Assembly (NCBI GenBank): GCA_013538805.1
Contig: JABXGR010000007.1
Location: 1-64,000 of the forward strand
Direction: 5' to 3'
From: Candidatus Nitrosocaldus schleperae
GTDB lineage: Archaea; Thermoproteota; Nitrososphaeria; Nitrososphaerales; Nitrosocaldaceae
DNA length: 64,000 bases
Shown: positions 8,821-16,460 of the stretch, piece after piece
Layout of the letters: every line of letters begins with the position of its first letter
Position numbering within the stretch: the stretch's first letter is position 1
Program-made: the position numbers and the translations under genes
The notes under the pieces: generated by a model
What the model saw: only the letters and a program-made list of their open reading frames with translations
Told to the model about the DNA's origin: nothing
Databases searched by the model: none

Positions 8821-10386
8821 ATGCTAGAGAAGGCTCCAGAGTTCCCTAAAGGGTTCAGGTGGCTCAATGTTAAGGAGCAACTCTCACTTGCAAAGCTGAA
8901 AGGTCATATAGTTGTACTTGACTTCTGGACATACTGCTGCATAAACTGCATGCATATGATATCAGAACTTACTAGGCTGGAGCATAAGTACAGGGATAAG
9001 CCTGTAGTATTCATAGGGGTTCATTCAGCAAAGTTCTACAATGAGCAGGATGCAAAGAATATAGAGCAGGCTATAATGCGCTACGAGATAGAGCATCCAG
9101 TCATAGTGGATGAGGGGATGAGGATATGGCAGATGTATGGTGTTAATGCATGGCCAACAATAGTGATAGTAGACCCTCTAGGCTATATAGTCTACAAGAG
9201 GTCAGGAGAAGGGCAGGGCGAGTTGATAGATGATGTCATCGAGGTATTGCTGGATAGATACTCAAGTACTGGTAGGATTGCAAAGGAGCCTCTGTTGATG
9301 AAGGTAGGGGTTGATACTGTTGGTGTAGAGAAGGCTAATAGCAGATCCAACAGGTTATCGTTCCCAGGCAAGTTAGCATTCTCGCCAGATGGGGAGATGC
9401 TAGTAGTGAGTGATTCAAACAACAACAGGATACTTGTACTTGAACTATCTAATAGAGATGGTACCTCCAATGGGTTGAAGGCAAGGATAGTTGAGATCAT
9501 CGGTAGCAATAAAGGCTTCACTGATGGTCCGCTAAGTGAGGCAAGGTTCTTCAGACCACAAGGTGTAGCATGGGCTGATGATAGCACCATCTACGTTGCA
9601 GATACTGAGAACCATGCTATAAGGATGATAGATCTGAAAGAGAGGAGGGTAAGTACTATTGCAGGGAATGGTAAGCAAGGCTACTACAGCAATGGAGGGT
9701 ATGGTAAGAGCATCTCACTCAACTCTCCATGGGATATAGCATACAGTAGAGAGTATAGAGCATTATTCATAGCAATGGCTGGGCTACATCAGATCTGGCT
9801 ATACAAGATCGATGATGGAATGGCAAGACCATTCGCTGGGAGTGGTTATGAAGGCATAGTTGATTCAACACTAGAGCATGCACAGTTTGCTCAGCCTAGT
9901 GGGTTATCCATACAAGGGAGCATCCTGTATGTTGCAGATAGCGAGAGCTCATCCATAAGGATGGTTGATATCAAGAGGAGGAGGGTCAGCACTATAGTAG
10001 GGAAGGATCTCTTCATCTTTGGGCATAGAGATGGCAGACTAGAGGAGGCTCTGTTTCAGCATCCTCTAGGCTTATCCGTTGTTGGTAGCAGTGCAGATAA
10101 GGATACAAGGATATACGTTGCTGATACTTACAACCATGCTATAAGGCTAATAGATGTTGGTGCTGGAAGGGTAAGTACCATCATAGGTGGAGGAAGCAGT
10201 ATGGAATGTAGGCTAGATGGCTCATGTACATTGATGCTATATGAGCCAAGCGATGTTAAGGTTAATAATAATAAGGATGATGGTCTACTCTACATAGCAG
10301 ATACAAACAATCATATTATAAGGGTATTAGATAGAAGCGAGATGATGCTTTACACACTAAGTATAGAATGGGATGGAGTTAATTAA
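8821..10386 (+). CDS. Thioredoxin-like plus NHL-repeat protein (NHLRC2-like)
   Basis: The 521-residue protein joins a TlpA/thioredoxin fold (residues ~1-145) to a six-bladed NHL beta-propeller (~165-515). The thioredoxin part has VVLDFWTYCCINCMHM, in which the redox pair is Cys-x-x-Cys (CINC), and the cis-Pro segment NAWPTIVIVD. The NHL blades recur as ADSNNNRILV, VADTENHAIRMID, VADSESSSIRMVD, VADTYNHAIRLID and IADTNNHIIRVLD, each followed by STI(A/V/I)G. No signal peptide is visible, so it is probably cytosolic. This domain pair is conserved from bacteria to animals but its role is not settled; a redox-controlled scaffold is a guess. It follows the ino1-like gene by 34 bases, probably as one transcript. 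Confidence 0.85.
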   Translation: MLEKAPEFPKGFRWLNVKEQLSLAKLKGHIVVLDFWTYCCINCMHMISELTRLEHKYRDKPVVFIGVHSAKFYNEQDAKNIEQAIMRYEIEHPVIVDEGMRIWQMYGVNAWPTIVIVDPLGYIVYKRSGEGQGELIDDVIEVLLDRYSSTGRIAKEPLLMKVGVDTVGVEKANSRSNRLSFPGKLAFSPDGEMLVVSDSNNNRILVLELSNRDGTSNGLKARIVEIIGSNKGFTDGPLSEARFFRPQGVAWADDSTIYVADTENHAIRMIDLKERRVSTIAGNGKQGYYSNGGYGKSISLNSPWDIAYSREYRALFIAMAGLHQIWLYKIDDGMARPFAGSGYEGIVDSTLEHAQFAQPSGLSIQGSILYVADSESSSIRMVDIKRRRVSTIVGKDLFIFGHRDGRLEEALFQHPLGLSVVGSSADKDTRIYVADTYNHAIRLIDVGAGRVSTIIGGGSSMECRLDGSCTLMLYEPSDVKVNNNKDDGLLYIADTNNHIIRVLDRSEMMLYTLSIEWDGVN

Positions 10387-10408
10387 TAGTTCTTAAATTG
10401 CAACCTAT

Positions 10409-11281
10409 CTATTGTAATATAGCCTTTGGATAAGAGCCTAGAACCTTTAGGAATACTACCTTATCCTTAACCCCTTCCAAGCATTCCTTGATGCGATCAT
10501 CAAGTTCATGCCCCTCAAAATCAAGGTAAAAGTTGTACTCCCATGGTCTATCCTTTATCGGTCTTGATACTATCATGGTTAGGTTTATGCCTCTTGATGC
10601 AAACTCTCTTAGCACATTGTATAATGCTCCTGCCCTATGCTCTAGAGTGAAGATTATGGATGTCTTGCTGTTTGGGCTGATGCTATTTGCTACACGCCCT
10701 TCCCCTTCCTCTACCCTTCTCACTCCTTCTTCACCCTTTTCAGGGTATGCAAGGATTAGGAACCTTGTATAGTTGTTCTTGTTATCCTCTATGCCCTCAG
10801 CAAGTATACTCAACCCATATATCTCTGCTGCTAGCCTACTAGCAATTGCAGCACTAGCATCAGGCCTCTTCTCCTTTAGCATCTTTACGCTACCTGCTGT
10901 ATCATAGTATGGTATAGGCTCAAACCCATGCCTCTGTATGAACCCCCTACACTGACCTAGTGCTTGAGGATGGGAGTAGACATACCTTATGCTATTGATA
11001 CTGCTATGCTCATAACCTATAAGGCAGTGCTCTATCCTAAGGTAGATCTCGCCTTGTATCTTAAGGGATGTAGTAAGTAGGTTATCATAGGTCTCATTAA
11101 CGCTACCCTCTATAGAGTTCTCTATTGGGACTATCGCATAATCAACCTCACGCATCTCAGCAGAGTAGAATACATCTGCTATTGTACGTTTTGGGATGAG
11201 TTCTGTTATATTGAAGTATTGTAACGCAGCAACTTCGCTATATGCACCTCTCTCACCCTGGAATGCAACCCTTACCTTCAT
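10409..11281 (-). CDS. pheA: Prephenate dehydratase
   Basis: It decarboxylates and dehydrates prephenate to phenylpyruvate in phenylalanine synthesis. The catalytic periplasmic-binding-like domain (residues 1-~180) starts AFQGERGAYSEVAAL and contains VPIENSIEGSVNETYD and the catalytic NNYTRFLIL (Thr-Arg-Phe). The C-terminal ACT domain (~205-290) includes HRAGALYNVLREFASRGINLTMI and VSRPI in place of the usual ESRP, the Phe feedback site. I choose ATG 11281 (MKVRVAFQGERGAYS), preceded by a GAAGAAGAGAGG ribosome site; the TTG at 11302 only adds a short tail. There are no other aromatic genes nearby. Confidence 0.95.
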   Translation of the reverse strand: MKVRVAFQGERGAYSEVAALQYFNITELIPKRTIADVFYSAEMREVDYAIVPIENSIEGSVNETYDNLLTTSLKIQGEIYLRIEHCLIGYEHSSINSIRYVYSHPQALGQCRGFIQRHGFEPIPYYDTAGSVKMLKEKRPDASAAIASRLAAEIYGLSILAEGIEDNKNNYTRFLILAYPEKGEEGVRRVEEGEGRVANSISPNSKTSIIFTLEHRAGALYNVLREFASRGINLTMIVSRPIKDRPWEYNFYLDFEGHELDDRIKECLEGVKDKVVFLKVLGSYPKAILQ

Positions 11282-11370
11282 AGCCTCTCTTCTTCCATTC
11301 AATTACCATCCAATAATATAATTTGTAGTGATTAACCAGCAACAATTAATCCATCAATAAATAAATCAGA

Positions 11371-11931
11371 TCAGTTGCAACGCCATATAGCATTAAGATT
11401 ACCATAGTCATCTGCAAGCTTCCTTGAAGATACTGTATTGCATTCTACACACTTTACCTCCTCAGCATTAAGCTTTACAACTTCTCCACCACACTGGCTG
11501 CACCTTGTGTATATAACCCCAAAGTTACCATCCTTGAAGGTTACATGTATATACCCATTGAGTATGCTAACAACCTTTGCCCTAACCATATCACCAACCC
11601 TGAACATGTTATGAACCTTAACCTTGCCTCTACTTATGTATATTGCATCAAAGCTCGCATCGCTCTTCACATTATTTATGTAAACTATCCTTATATTTGC
11701 AGAATTTGATGTTAGCATATGTATGAATCCTATAACATGATCATCCTTCTTTGGAATTAGAATCTTCTTCAAACCATTAACCCTCACGTACCTCTGCTTC
11801 ATATCATATGTAACCTTGCCTATCCTGCTTGCCCTAAGCATACCATCCCCATGTTGGTATATCCCCTCAAGCCCCTCAAACTCCTCTATCGTTGCTATCC
11901 TATCTCCTGGGAGTGCAAACCTTACCCTCAT
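11371..11931 (-). CDS. csl4: Exosome RNA-binding cap subunit Csl4
   Basis: Csl4 forms part of the trimeric RNA-binding cap of the archaeal exosome, which degrades and tails RNA. The 186-residue protein has the N-terminal Csl4 domain (MRVRFALPGDRIATIEEFEGLEG..., then GDGMLRASRIGKV), an S1-type RNA-binding barrel in the middle (VGDMVRAKVVSILNGYIHVTF), and a C-terminal zinc ribbon with Cys pairs CSQC and CVEC. The next gene on the same strand upstream is dph2; the two are separated by 60 bases, a neighbourhood also common in other archaea. Confidence 0.93.
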   Translation of the reverse strand: MRVRFALPGDRIATIEEFEGLEGIYQHGDGMLRASRIGKVTYDMKQRYVRVNGLKKILIPKKDDHVIGFIHMLTSNSANIRIVYINNVKSDASFDAIYISRGKVKVHNMFRVGDMVRAKVVSILNGYIHVTFKDGNFGVIYTRCSQCGGEVVKLNAEEVKCVECNTVSSRKLADDYGNLNAIWRCN

Positions 11932-11991
11932 CCCCCCATATTATGATGTACTGTTATTTTATCCATTTGATCAACATAACATCATCATAAA

Positions 11992-13020
11992 TTAGAGCCA
12001 GTGTGGGAGTACAAGGAACTCATCATACTCTACACTCTGCTTATCCAGCATCCTAAGCAAGGCATATGCTTGAGGTACTGAGAGCACAGGCTTTGAGAAC
12101 TCATCATCAATGGATATCCTTGGGCATGCAACCTGTATGAACGCATCTATATCGTTGAAGATCCTAAGCCTCTCCTCTGTTACTTCTGTCAATGCTATAA
12201 GCCTTACACTCTTGCCATGTGCCTCAAGCCTACTCTTTATATCCTTCACCCTATTAAGCATGATCTGCCCTTCCTTCAAGCCTACTATTAGCCCTATACG
12301 CTGAGCCTCGAGTGCCTTGTATATAGCAAGGAATGCTCTCCTCTTAAGCCTCTCTGCTACGCTGTTAACCTCCTTAACCTCATCGTAGTAAGGATCAAGC
12401 ATGAGTGTTAACTTGCCAGTCGATAATGCTACACCTACAGCATGAAATGTACTCTGCCCAAGGAAGATGAATGCATCAGCATCATCCCTTGCATAGAATG
12501 CTGGGTAGAACTCACAACCAAACACTTGCTCATCCATCAACTGCCCTCTTCCTCTTGCTTTAATAACATTGAACCCATGCTGCTTCAGCATTGCAATTGC
12601 ATTACCAACCTCATGTATATGCTGGCTATCAGTCAGCACAACAACATTCTCAACACCCTTCTCCTTTAGCATTTCTATGCATTTTGCAATAACTGAATCG
12701 AATTGGATATCATCGTAAGCATCTATGAATACAACGTTACCAAACTCACGCATAGATATGCTATGCCCAACATGGAAGAGTATATCTGCGTTGAGCCTCT
12801 TGGCAGCATCTGTGTTTAGATCGCATGAACCATAGCAGGGATCTGCTATAACATAAGCATCTATACAGAACTCCCTGCTTACCTTATCTGCCAGTGTAGA
12901 TATCTTACCAAGCAATGCCTCTGGACCATTGAATGCAACTACCCTAGGCCTCCTCTCCCTTATTATGCTGAAGATCCTCTCTTCATCTATACGTATCAAC
13001 CTGTATACATTCTCAAGCAC
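11992..13020 (-). CDS. dph2: Diphthamide synthase, radical Fe-S enzyme Dph2
   Basis: Dph2 transfers the 3-amino-3-carboxypropyl group of S-adenosylmethionine onto the conserved histidine of elongation factor 2, the first step of diphthamide formation. The 342-residue protein keeps the three widely spaced cysteines that bind the 4Fe-4S cluster: Cys66 in CYGSCD, Cys169 in VFGCEFYPA and Cys299 in QVACPRISIDD. Other family segments are VVAFNGPEALL, ILFHVGHS and FIFLGQSTFHAVGVALSTG. It is the homodimeric archaeal form. csl4 lies just downstream. Confidence 0.95.
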   Translation of the reverse strand: MLENVYRLIRIDEERIFSIIRERRPRVVAFNGPEALLGKISTLADKVSREFCIDAYVIADPCYGSCDLNTDAAKRLNADILFHVGHSISMREFGNVVFIDAYDDIQFDSVIAKCIEMLKEKGVENVVVLTDSQHIHEVGNAIAMLKQHGFNVIKARGRGQLMDEQVFGCEFYPAFYARDDADAFIFLGQSTFHAVGVALSTGKLTLMLDPYYDEVKEVNSVAERLKRRAFLAIYKALEAQRIGLIVGLKEGQIMLNRVKDIKSRLEAHGKSVRLIALTEVTEERLRIFNDIDAFIQVACPRISIDDEFSKPVLSVPQAYALLRMLDKQSVEYDEFLVLPHWL

Positions 13021-13049
13021 ATATTATATGTCTTGCAGAACTAAGAGGA

Positions 13050-13733
13050 TTACATGTAAGTAGCGTATAGCCTTATGCCTCTCTCTGTAGCCTCATCCTC
13101 TGCCTCTGGCCTTATAGTATGCCCAAAGATGAACTTGAACGCATCTATGCCCTTGAATGCTTCATCAAACCTCTTAACATCGCTCCTATCTATCCTTCCC
13201 TTCACCTCTCCTATTATAATGATATCCTTACCATCTCTACCCTTACCCTTCACGTATACATCAACCTCCCTCTCCTTGCTATCAACCCTTATGTGATGCC
13301 TCAACCTTATATCACTCCTCCTTATGGTTATCCCTTCATCCATCAGGAGTCTAGGCAGTTTGGTAGCTGCGATCTCTTCAAGTGTAAAGCCAAAGTTATT
13401 TGCAAGTACACCTACCTCCTTCCTTAGCGATAATATTGCTAGTTCTGTCTTTGTTTGGGTATCTATAAGCCTTGCTACAGAGTCCTGTAACCTTGCTACA
13501 GAGTCCTCAAGCTTTGCTACAGAGTCCTGTAACCTTGCTACAGAGTCCTCAAGCTTTGCTACAGAGTCCTGTAACCTTGCTACAGAGTCCTCAAGCTTTG
13601 CTACAGAGTCCTGTAACCTTGCTACAGATGCCCTTATATCCTCTAACCCTATAAGCCCTGCTACTGCATATCTGAACTCCTCATCCTCCTTGAGCATGCG
13701 TAGCATACCTTTCTTGAACTCTTCATCATACAT
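13050..13733 (-). CDS. Coiled-coil protein with PD-(D/E)XK nuclease-like C-terminus
   Basis: Residues 1-30 are helical. About residues 33-88 are exact heptads alternating SVARLQD and SVAKLED, a long parallel-type coiled coil. From about residue 110 a globular domain resembles the restriction-endonuclease fold: VDSKEREVDVYVKG (acidic residue) and IIIIGEVKGRIDRSDVKRFDEAF, in which E-V-K gives the E-x-K pair. This is the layout of the DUF3782-type family found widely in thermophilic archaea; its function is unknown. I choose ATG 13733, because a TATA box (TTTATATA, minus strand at 13767-13758) sits about 28 bases upstream; TTG 13751 would add six residues. Confidence 0.75.
   Translation of the reverse strand: MYDEEFKKGMLRMLKEDEEFRYAVAGLIGLEDIRASVARLQDSVAKLEDSVARLQDSVAKLEDSVARLQDSVAKLEDSVARLQDSVARLIDTQTKTELAILSLRKEVGVLANNFGFTLEEIAATKLPRLLMDEGITIRRSDIRLRHHIRVDSKEREVDVYVKGKGRDGKDIIIIGEVKGRIDRSDVKRFDEAFKGIDAFKFIFGHTIRPEAEDEATERGIRLYATYM
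13471..13617. repeat. Seven 21-bp tandem repeats inside the coiled-coil gene
   Basis: Seven back-to-back 21-bp units alternate between two versions, giving 3.5 copies of a 42-bp unit. On the plus strand one version begins CTTGCTACAGAGTCCTGTAA and the other CTTGCTACAGAGTCCTCAAG. Because 21 is a multiple of three, gain or loss of units keeps the frame and changes coiled-coil length by one heptad. The near-identity at DNA level suggests recent expansion or ongoing homogenisation. Confidence 0.95.
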
Positions 13734-13919
13734 ACTGTAAATAGTTGGCAAGAATCTGTATATAAACGGTCTTCTATAAAGATAGAATAGGTAGAGTGAA
13801 TAAATTAAAGGATTAACTACTCAAATAAATATTAATCCATTTAGAACTACTCTTTAAGATATAAATTAAAAGGATGTATTGGTAAAAATATTTAATAACA
13901 TGCATCCACAATAAACTAC

Positions 13920-14153
13920 ATGCCAATAGCATTCGTACTCATAAATGCAGAGATGGGCTCAGAGGAGGCATTGATAAAGGAGTTGAAGCAGTTAGATGGT
14001 GTTAAAGAGGTGTACACTGTATATGGTGTATATGATATAATAGCGAAGGTTGAGAGCGATAGCATGGAGAAGGTAAAGGAGACGATAACATGGAAGATAA
14101 GGAGGCTACCAAACGTAAGATCTACATTAACCATGATAGTTATTGAGAGTTAA
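13920..14153 (+). CDS. Stand-alone Lrp/AsnC ligand-binding (RAM) domain protein
   Basis: The 77-residue protein is only the regulation-of-amino-acid-metabolism domain: AFVLINAEMGSEEALIKEL, VKEVYTVYGVYDIIAKVES and RSTLTMIVIES are the beta-alpha-beta units of this ferredoxin-like fold. There is no helix-turn-helix. Such short forms can bind amino acids and combine with full-length Lrp partners as modulators. A strong A/T element (AAAATATTTAATA, 13888-13900) lies about 26 bases before the ATG. tiaS starts 9 bases after the stop, so the two are probably cotranscribed. Confidence 0.88.
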   Translation: MPIAFVLINAEMGSEEALIKELKQLDGVKEVYTVYGVYDIIAKVESDSMEKVKETITWKIRRLPNVRSTLTMIVIES

Positions 14154-14161
14154 GGGTTAGG

Positions 14162-15541
14162 ATGGTACTACTGATAGGCATAGATGATACAGATAGCAGA
14201 CAGGGAAGGTGTACAACACACCTTGCGTATAGGATAGTGGATTTTTTGCTCTCAAATGGTTATGAGGTTGAAGAGTATCCCTTCCTTGCAAGATTGAACC
14301 CAAACATACCATGGAAGACTAGAGGCAATGGTGCTGTATGCATAAAGGTTAAGGTGGATATGGAGAGTAGGGAAGGGGAGCATGTGATGCAGGTAGTGAA
14401 GGAGATGGTTGAGAGCAACTCCATGATAGGCTATGGAGCAAACCCTGGTATAGTATTCCTTGGGAGATGTAAGAATATAGAGCCTATAGTAAGGTTTGCT
14501 AACGATGCTCTATGGAGGGTTATGAGTAAAAGGGGTGCAATTAAGGTTATTGAGGAGTGTAAGAATGATTCTAGCATAGAGTACTATACCATGGGCAATG
14601 GACAGGGGATAGTTGGGGCATTGGCATCTATAGGGTTAGCATCATCTATGCTTGATGATTACACATTTGAGGCTATAGCATATAGAAGGGAGGAGATGTA
14701 TGGTCTACCAAGGCTTGTGGATGAGGCTAGTGTTATAATGATGGACAAGGCTACCTATCCATACACATTCAATAACTATGATTACAAGCATGCTAGAGTG
14801 CTTATAATACCACATGGTCCAGATCCTGTACTCCTTGGTGTTAGAGGTGATGATCCATGCATCCTTCTAGATGCACTTCCTATGCTCAATCTTCATGAAC
14901 CTATTGAAGGTTACATGTTGTTTAGGAGCAATCAGGGTACAAATGCACATCTAGCAAATATGCTTGATGCTAGCAGTCTTAAGGCATATACATCTGGCTA
15001 CGTTCAAGGCAGGGTAGCATCTGAGCCATTAGCAATAGAGGGAGGGCATACATTCTTTGCATTGGAGTGCTATGGCAATGGTGGAGATGGTTATGGCAAT
15101 GGCAAGGGTAATGTGTTATGTGCAGTATATGAGCCTACAGGACTCAGCCCTATAGCACAGATGCTTAGCGTAGGTGATCTGCTGGAGGTTGGAGGAGGGG
15201 TTAGAAAGGGTACAAGCAAGCATCCCAAGGTGCTGAACGTTGAGTACATCAAGATTGTTGATCTTGCAAGGAAGGTAAGGTACATGAACCCATTATGTAT
15301 ATGTGGCAAGAGGCTAAAGTCTGAGGGTAAAGGCAAGGGTTACGGATGCAAGAAGTGCGGCTATAGGGTTAGGGATGCTGAGAAGGTAGAGGTGGAGGTT
15401 CCAAGGGATCTAAGGCTAGGTCTTTACCTTCCAGATGCAAAGGCACACAGACATCTAACCAAACCATTGCATAGATACAGTATAAAGCCAGGTAGGGTTA
15501 GAATGGATATAGATTGGTTCAAGAGCAAAATAACAGATTGA
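14162..15541 (+). CDS. tiaS: tRNA(Ile2) 2-agmatinylcytidine synthetase
   Basis: TiaS uses ATP and agmatine to modify C34 of tRNA-Ile(CAU), so that it reads AUA instead of AUG. The gene therefore matters in this AUA-rich genome. The N-terminal motif LIGIDDTDSRQGRCTTHLAYR with YPFLARLNPNIPWKTRGNGA is the TCKD kinase-like signature. The middle is the FLD domain with YTMGNGQGIVGALA. The last ~100 residues hold an OB-like segment and a zinc ribbon with CICGKRL and CKKCGYR. The 459-residue length is normal for archaea. The first codon overlaps none of the preceding RAM gene. Confidence 0.95.
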   Translation: MVLLIGIDDTDSRQGRCTTHLAYRIVDFLLSNGYEVEEYPFLARLNPNIPWKTRGNGAVCIKVKVDMESREGEHVMQVVKEMVESNSMIGYGANPGIVFLGRCKNIEPIVRFANDALWRVMSKRGAIKVIEECKNDSSIEYYTMGNGQGIVGALASIGLASSMLDDYTFEAIAYRREEMYGLPRLVDEASVIMMDKATYPYTFNNYDYKHARVLIIPHGPDPVLLGVRGDDPCILLDALPMLNLHEPIEGYMLFRSNQGTNAHLANMLDASSLKAYTSGYVQGRVASEPLAIEGGHTFFALECYGNGGDGYGNGKGNVLCAVYEPTGLSPIAQMLSVGDLLEVGGGVRKGTSKHPKVLNVEYIKIVDLARKVRYMNPLCICGKRLKSEGKGKGYGCKKCGYRVRDAEKVEVEVPRDLRLGLYLPDAKAHRHLTKPLHRYSIKPGRVRMDIDWFKSKITD

Positions 15542-15627
15542 TAACCTCATTCATCGATTGGGTTTAAATCCATAATGTTTAGTATAGGAAGAAGTGAGGT
15601 GAGGTTAGGTTAGGTAGGTGAGATGGA

Positions 15628-16071
15628 ATGGGTATAGTTGTTGATAGTGATAATAATCTAGCATATCTAGAGATGCTATGCAAGAGGGCAGAGATGAACC
15701 TAGCCCTAATAGTGGCAGAGCATGATATAGATCTGAGTGTTAAAGGCAAGAGTAACACCATCTACATACTAGAGTTGGATACAGGAAGCAATACTACTGC
15801 TACTGCTGCTGGTGGAAGGGTAGGAGGCTTTGGTTCAAGGAGGTTCAAGATTGTACATATATTTAGGTTAGAGGATGGAAGGTGTGTTAAGATTAAGAGT
15901 ATAGAGTTAGAAGGTGATGATGATAATAGTAGGGAGGAGATAGATGCTATAGTAGGAGGGTATGTTGTAAGGTTACCTATAAGGCTTAGTGATGGTAGAG
16001 AGGTTATGGTATCATGCTTAATAGATCAATATGCTGTAAGCCAACTCAACTCTAGATTTGGTATAATGTAG
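15628..16071 (+). CDS. Hypothetical protein, beta-rich
   Basis: I do not recognise this 147-residue protein. The first 40 residues look alpha-helical (NLAYLEMLCKRAEMNLALIVAEHDIDL), followed by strands and a Gly/Thr-rich linker, and then more strands (KIVHIFRLEDGRCVKIKSIEL, YVVRLPIRLSDGREVMVSCLID). It has no signal or membrane segment. Codon use is like its neighbours, and a TTTAAAT element at 15562-15568 suggests its own promoter. The leader before the ATG holds several GAGGT/GGTGA copies (15595-15622), unusual in a region where most genes look leaderless. Confidence 0.6.
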   Translation: MGIVVDSDNNLAYLEMLCKRAEMNLALIVAEHDIDLSVKGKSNTIYILELDTGSNTTATAAGGRVGGFGSRRFKIVHIFRLEDGRCVKIKSIELEGDDDNSREEIDAIVGGYVVRLPIRLSDGREVMVSCLIDQYAVSQLNSRFGIM

Positions 16072-16095
16072 TTAGTAACTTGCTGTGATAAGCAA

Positions 16096-16182
16096 TAGTA
16101 GTAGCAGTAGTAGCAGTAGCAACAAAAGTAACTGTTACAACAGCACTAAACTCCCTTCCTTACTTCCTTCCTTACTTCCTTC
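16096..16182. repeat. Two simple-sequence tracts before the tRNA-Met gene
   Basis: An imperfect (AGT/AGC)n trinucleotide tract occupies about 16096-16130, and a pyrimidine-only 12-bp unit (CTTCCTTACTTC) repeats 2.4 times at 16155-16182. Both are in the noncoding space between the hypothetical gene and the 3' end of the tRNA gene. No gene or hairpin is evident here. Confidence 0.7.
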
Positions 16183-16247
16183 TTATCCTCTCTATCCATT
16201 ACTCCTATCTTTGCATTGTAAATGGGACGATCCATACCATATTATAA

Positions 16248-16394
16248 TGGTAGCGGGGGGTGGATTTGAACCACCGTTCTGCGGGTCTCTCACTAGAGGC
16301 TATGAGCCCGCCGGGATAACCAGGCTTCCCCACCCCTATAGGGCATCTACCATCTAGCATTGCTTAATCAGCATCTATGTATGTATGCCTCGCT
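16248..16394 (-). tRNA. Initiator tRNA-Met (CAU) with acceptor-stem and anticodon-loop introns
   Basis: Reading on the minus strand from 16394: exon AGCG, intron 16390-16336 (55 bases), exon from 16335, anticodon-loop intron 16300-16287 (14 bases), exon to 16251 and an encoded CCA (16250-16248). After removal of both, 78 bases fold as a full cloverleaf: acceptor AGCGGGG/CCCCGCT, D stem GGGA/TCCC, anticodon stem GCGGG/CCCGC with loop CTCATAA, T stem GGTGG/CCACC. A1-U72 plus three G-C pairs at 29-31/39-41 mark the archaeal initiator. Without the first intron the acceptor stem has mismatches at 2-71 and 3-70. Intron 1 fits bulge-helix-bulge: GTAG/CTAT central helix, bulges CGA and AGG, inner helix GGCAT/ATGCC. 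Intron 2: central CTCA/TGAG, bulges TAG and AGA, outer helix the anticodon stem. Confidence 0.88.
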
Positions 16395-16427
16395 ACTCCC
16401 CACTACCAACCCATCTTATGAAGAGTC

Positions 16428-16437
16428 TTTTATTAAA
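16428..16437. promoter_or_regulatory. TATA element between tRNA-Met and the sugar dehydrogenase
   Basis: TTTTATTAAA on the plus strand (TTTAATAAAA on the minus) lies about 38 bases upstream of the AGCG exon of the tRNA on the minus strand, and about 28 bases upstream of ATG 16461 on the plus strand. It could serve both. For the tRNA this position fits a 5' end at 16394, not one at 16337, which supports the acceptor-stem intron. Confidence 0.5.
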
Positions 16438-16460
16438 CCTTATTATCTACCATAGGAGGG

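Noticed and set aside
13471-13617. CRISPR array
   Set aside because: The 21-bp units are directly joined with no spacers and lie in frame within a coiled-coil gene.
13324-13740. Plus-strand frame of 138 codons over the repeat region
   Set aside because: It is the mirror of the repeats; the minus strand gives a sensible coiled coil and nuclease-like domain and has a promoter.
16248-16340. tRNA-Met pseudogene with a damaged acceptor stem
   Set aside because: Sequence 55 bases upstream restores all seven acceptor pairs and the junctions fit bulge-helix-bulge geometry, so an intron explains the mismatches better.
16085-16357. Plus-strand frame of 90 codons
   Set aside because: It runs through simple repeats and the tRNA gene; the Ser-rich product is an artefact.
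16248-16394. tRNA-Ile2 (CAU) as the substrate of the nearby TiaS
   Set aside because: A1-U72 and three G-C pairs in the anticodon stem are marks of the initiator tRNA, so the closeness to tiaS is probably a coincidence.
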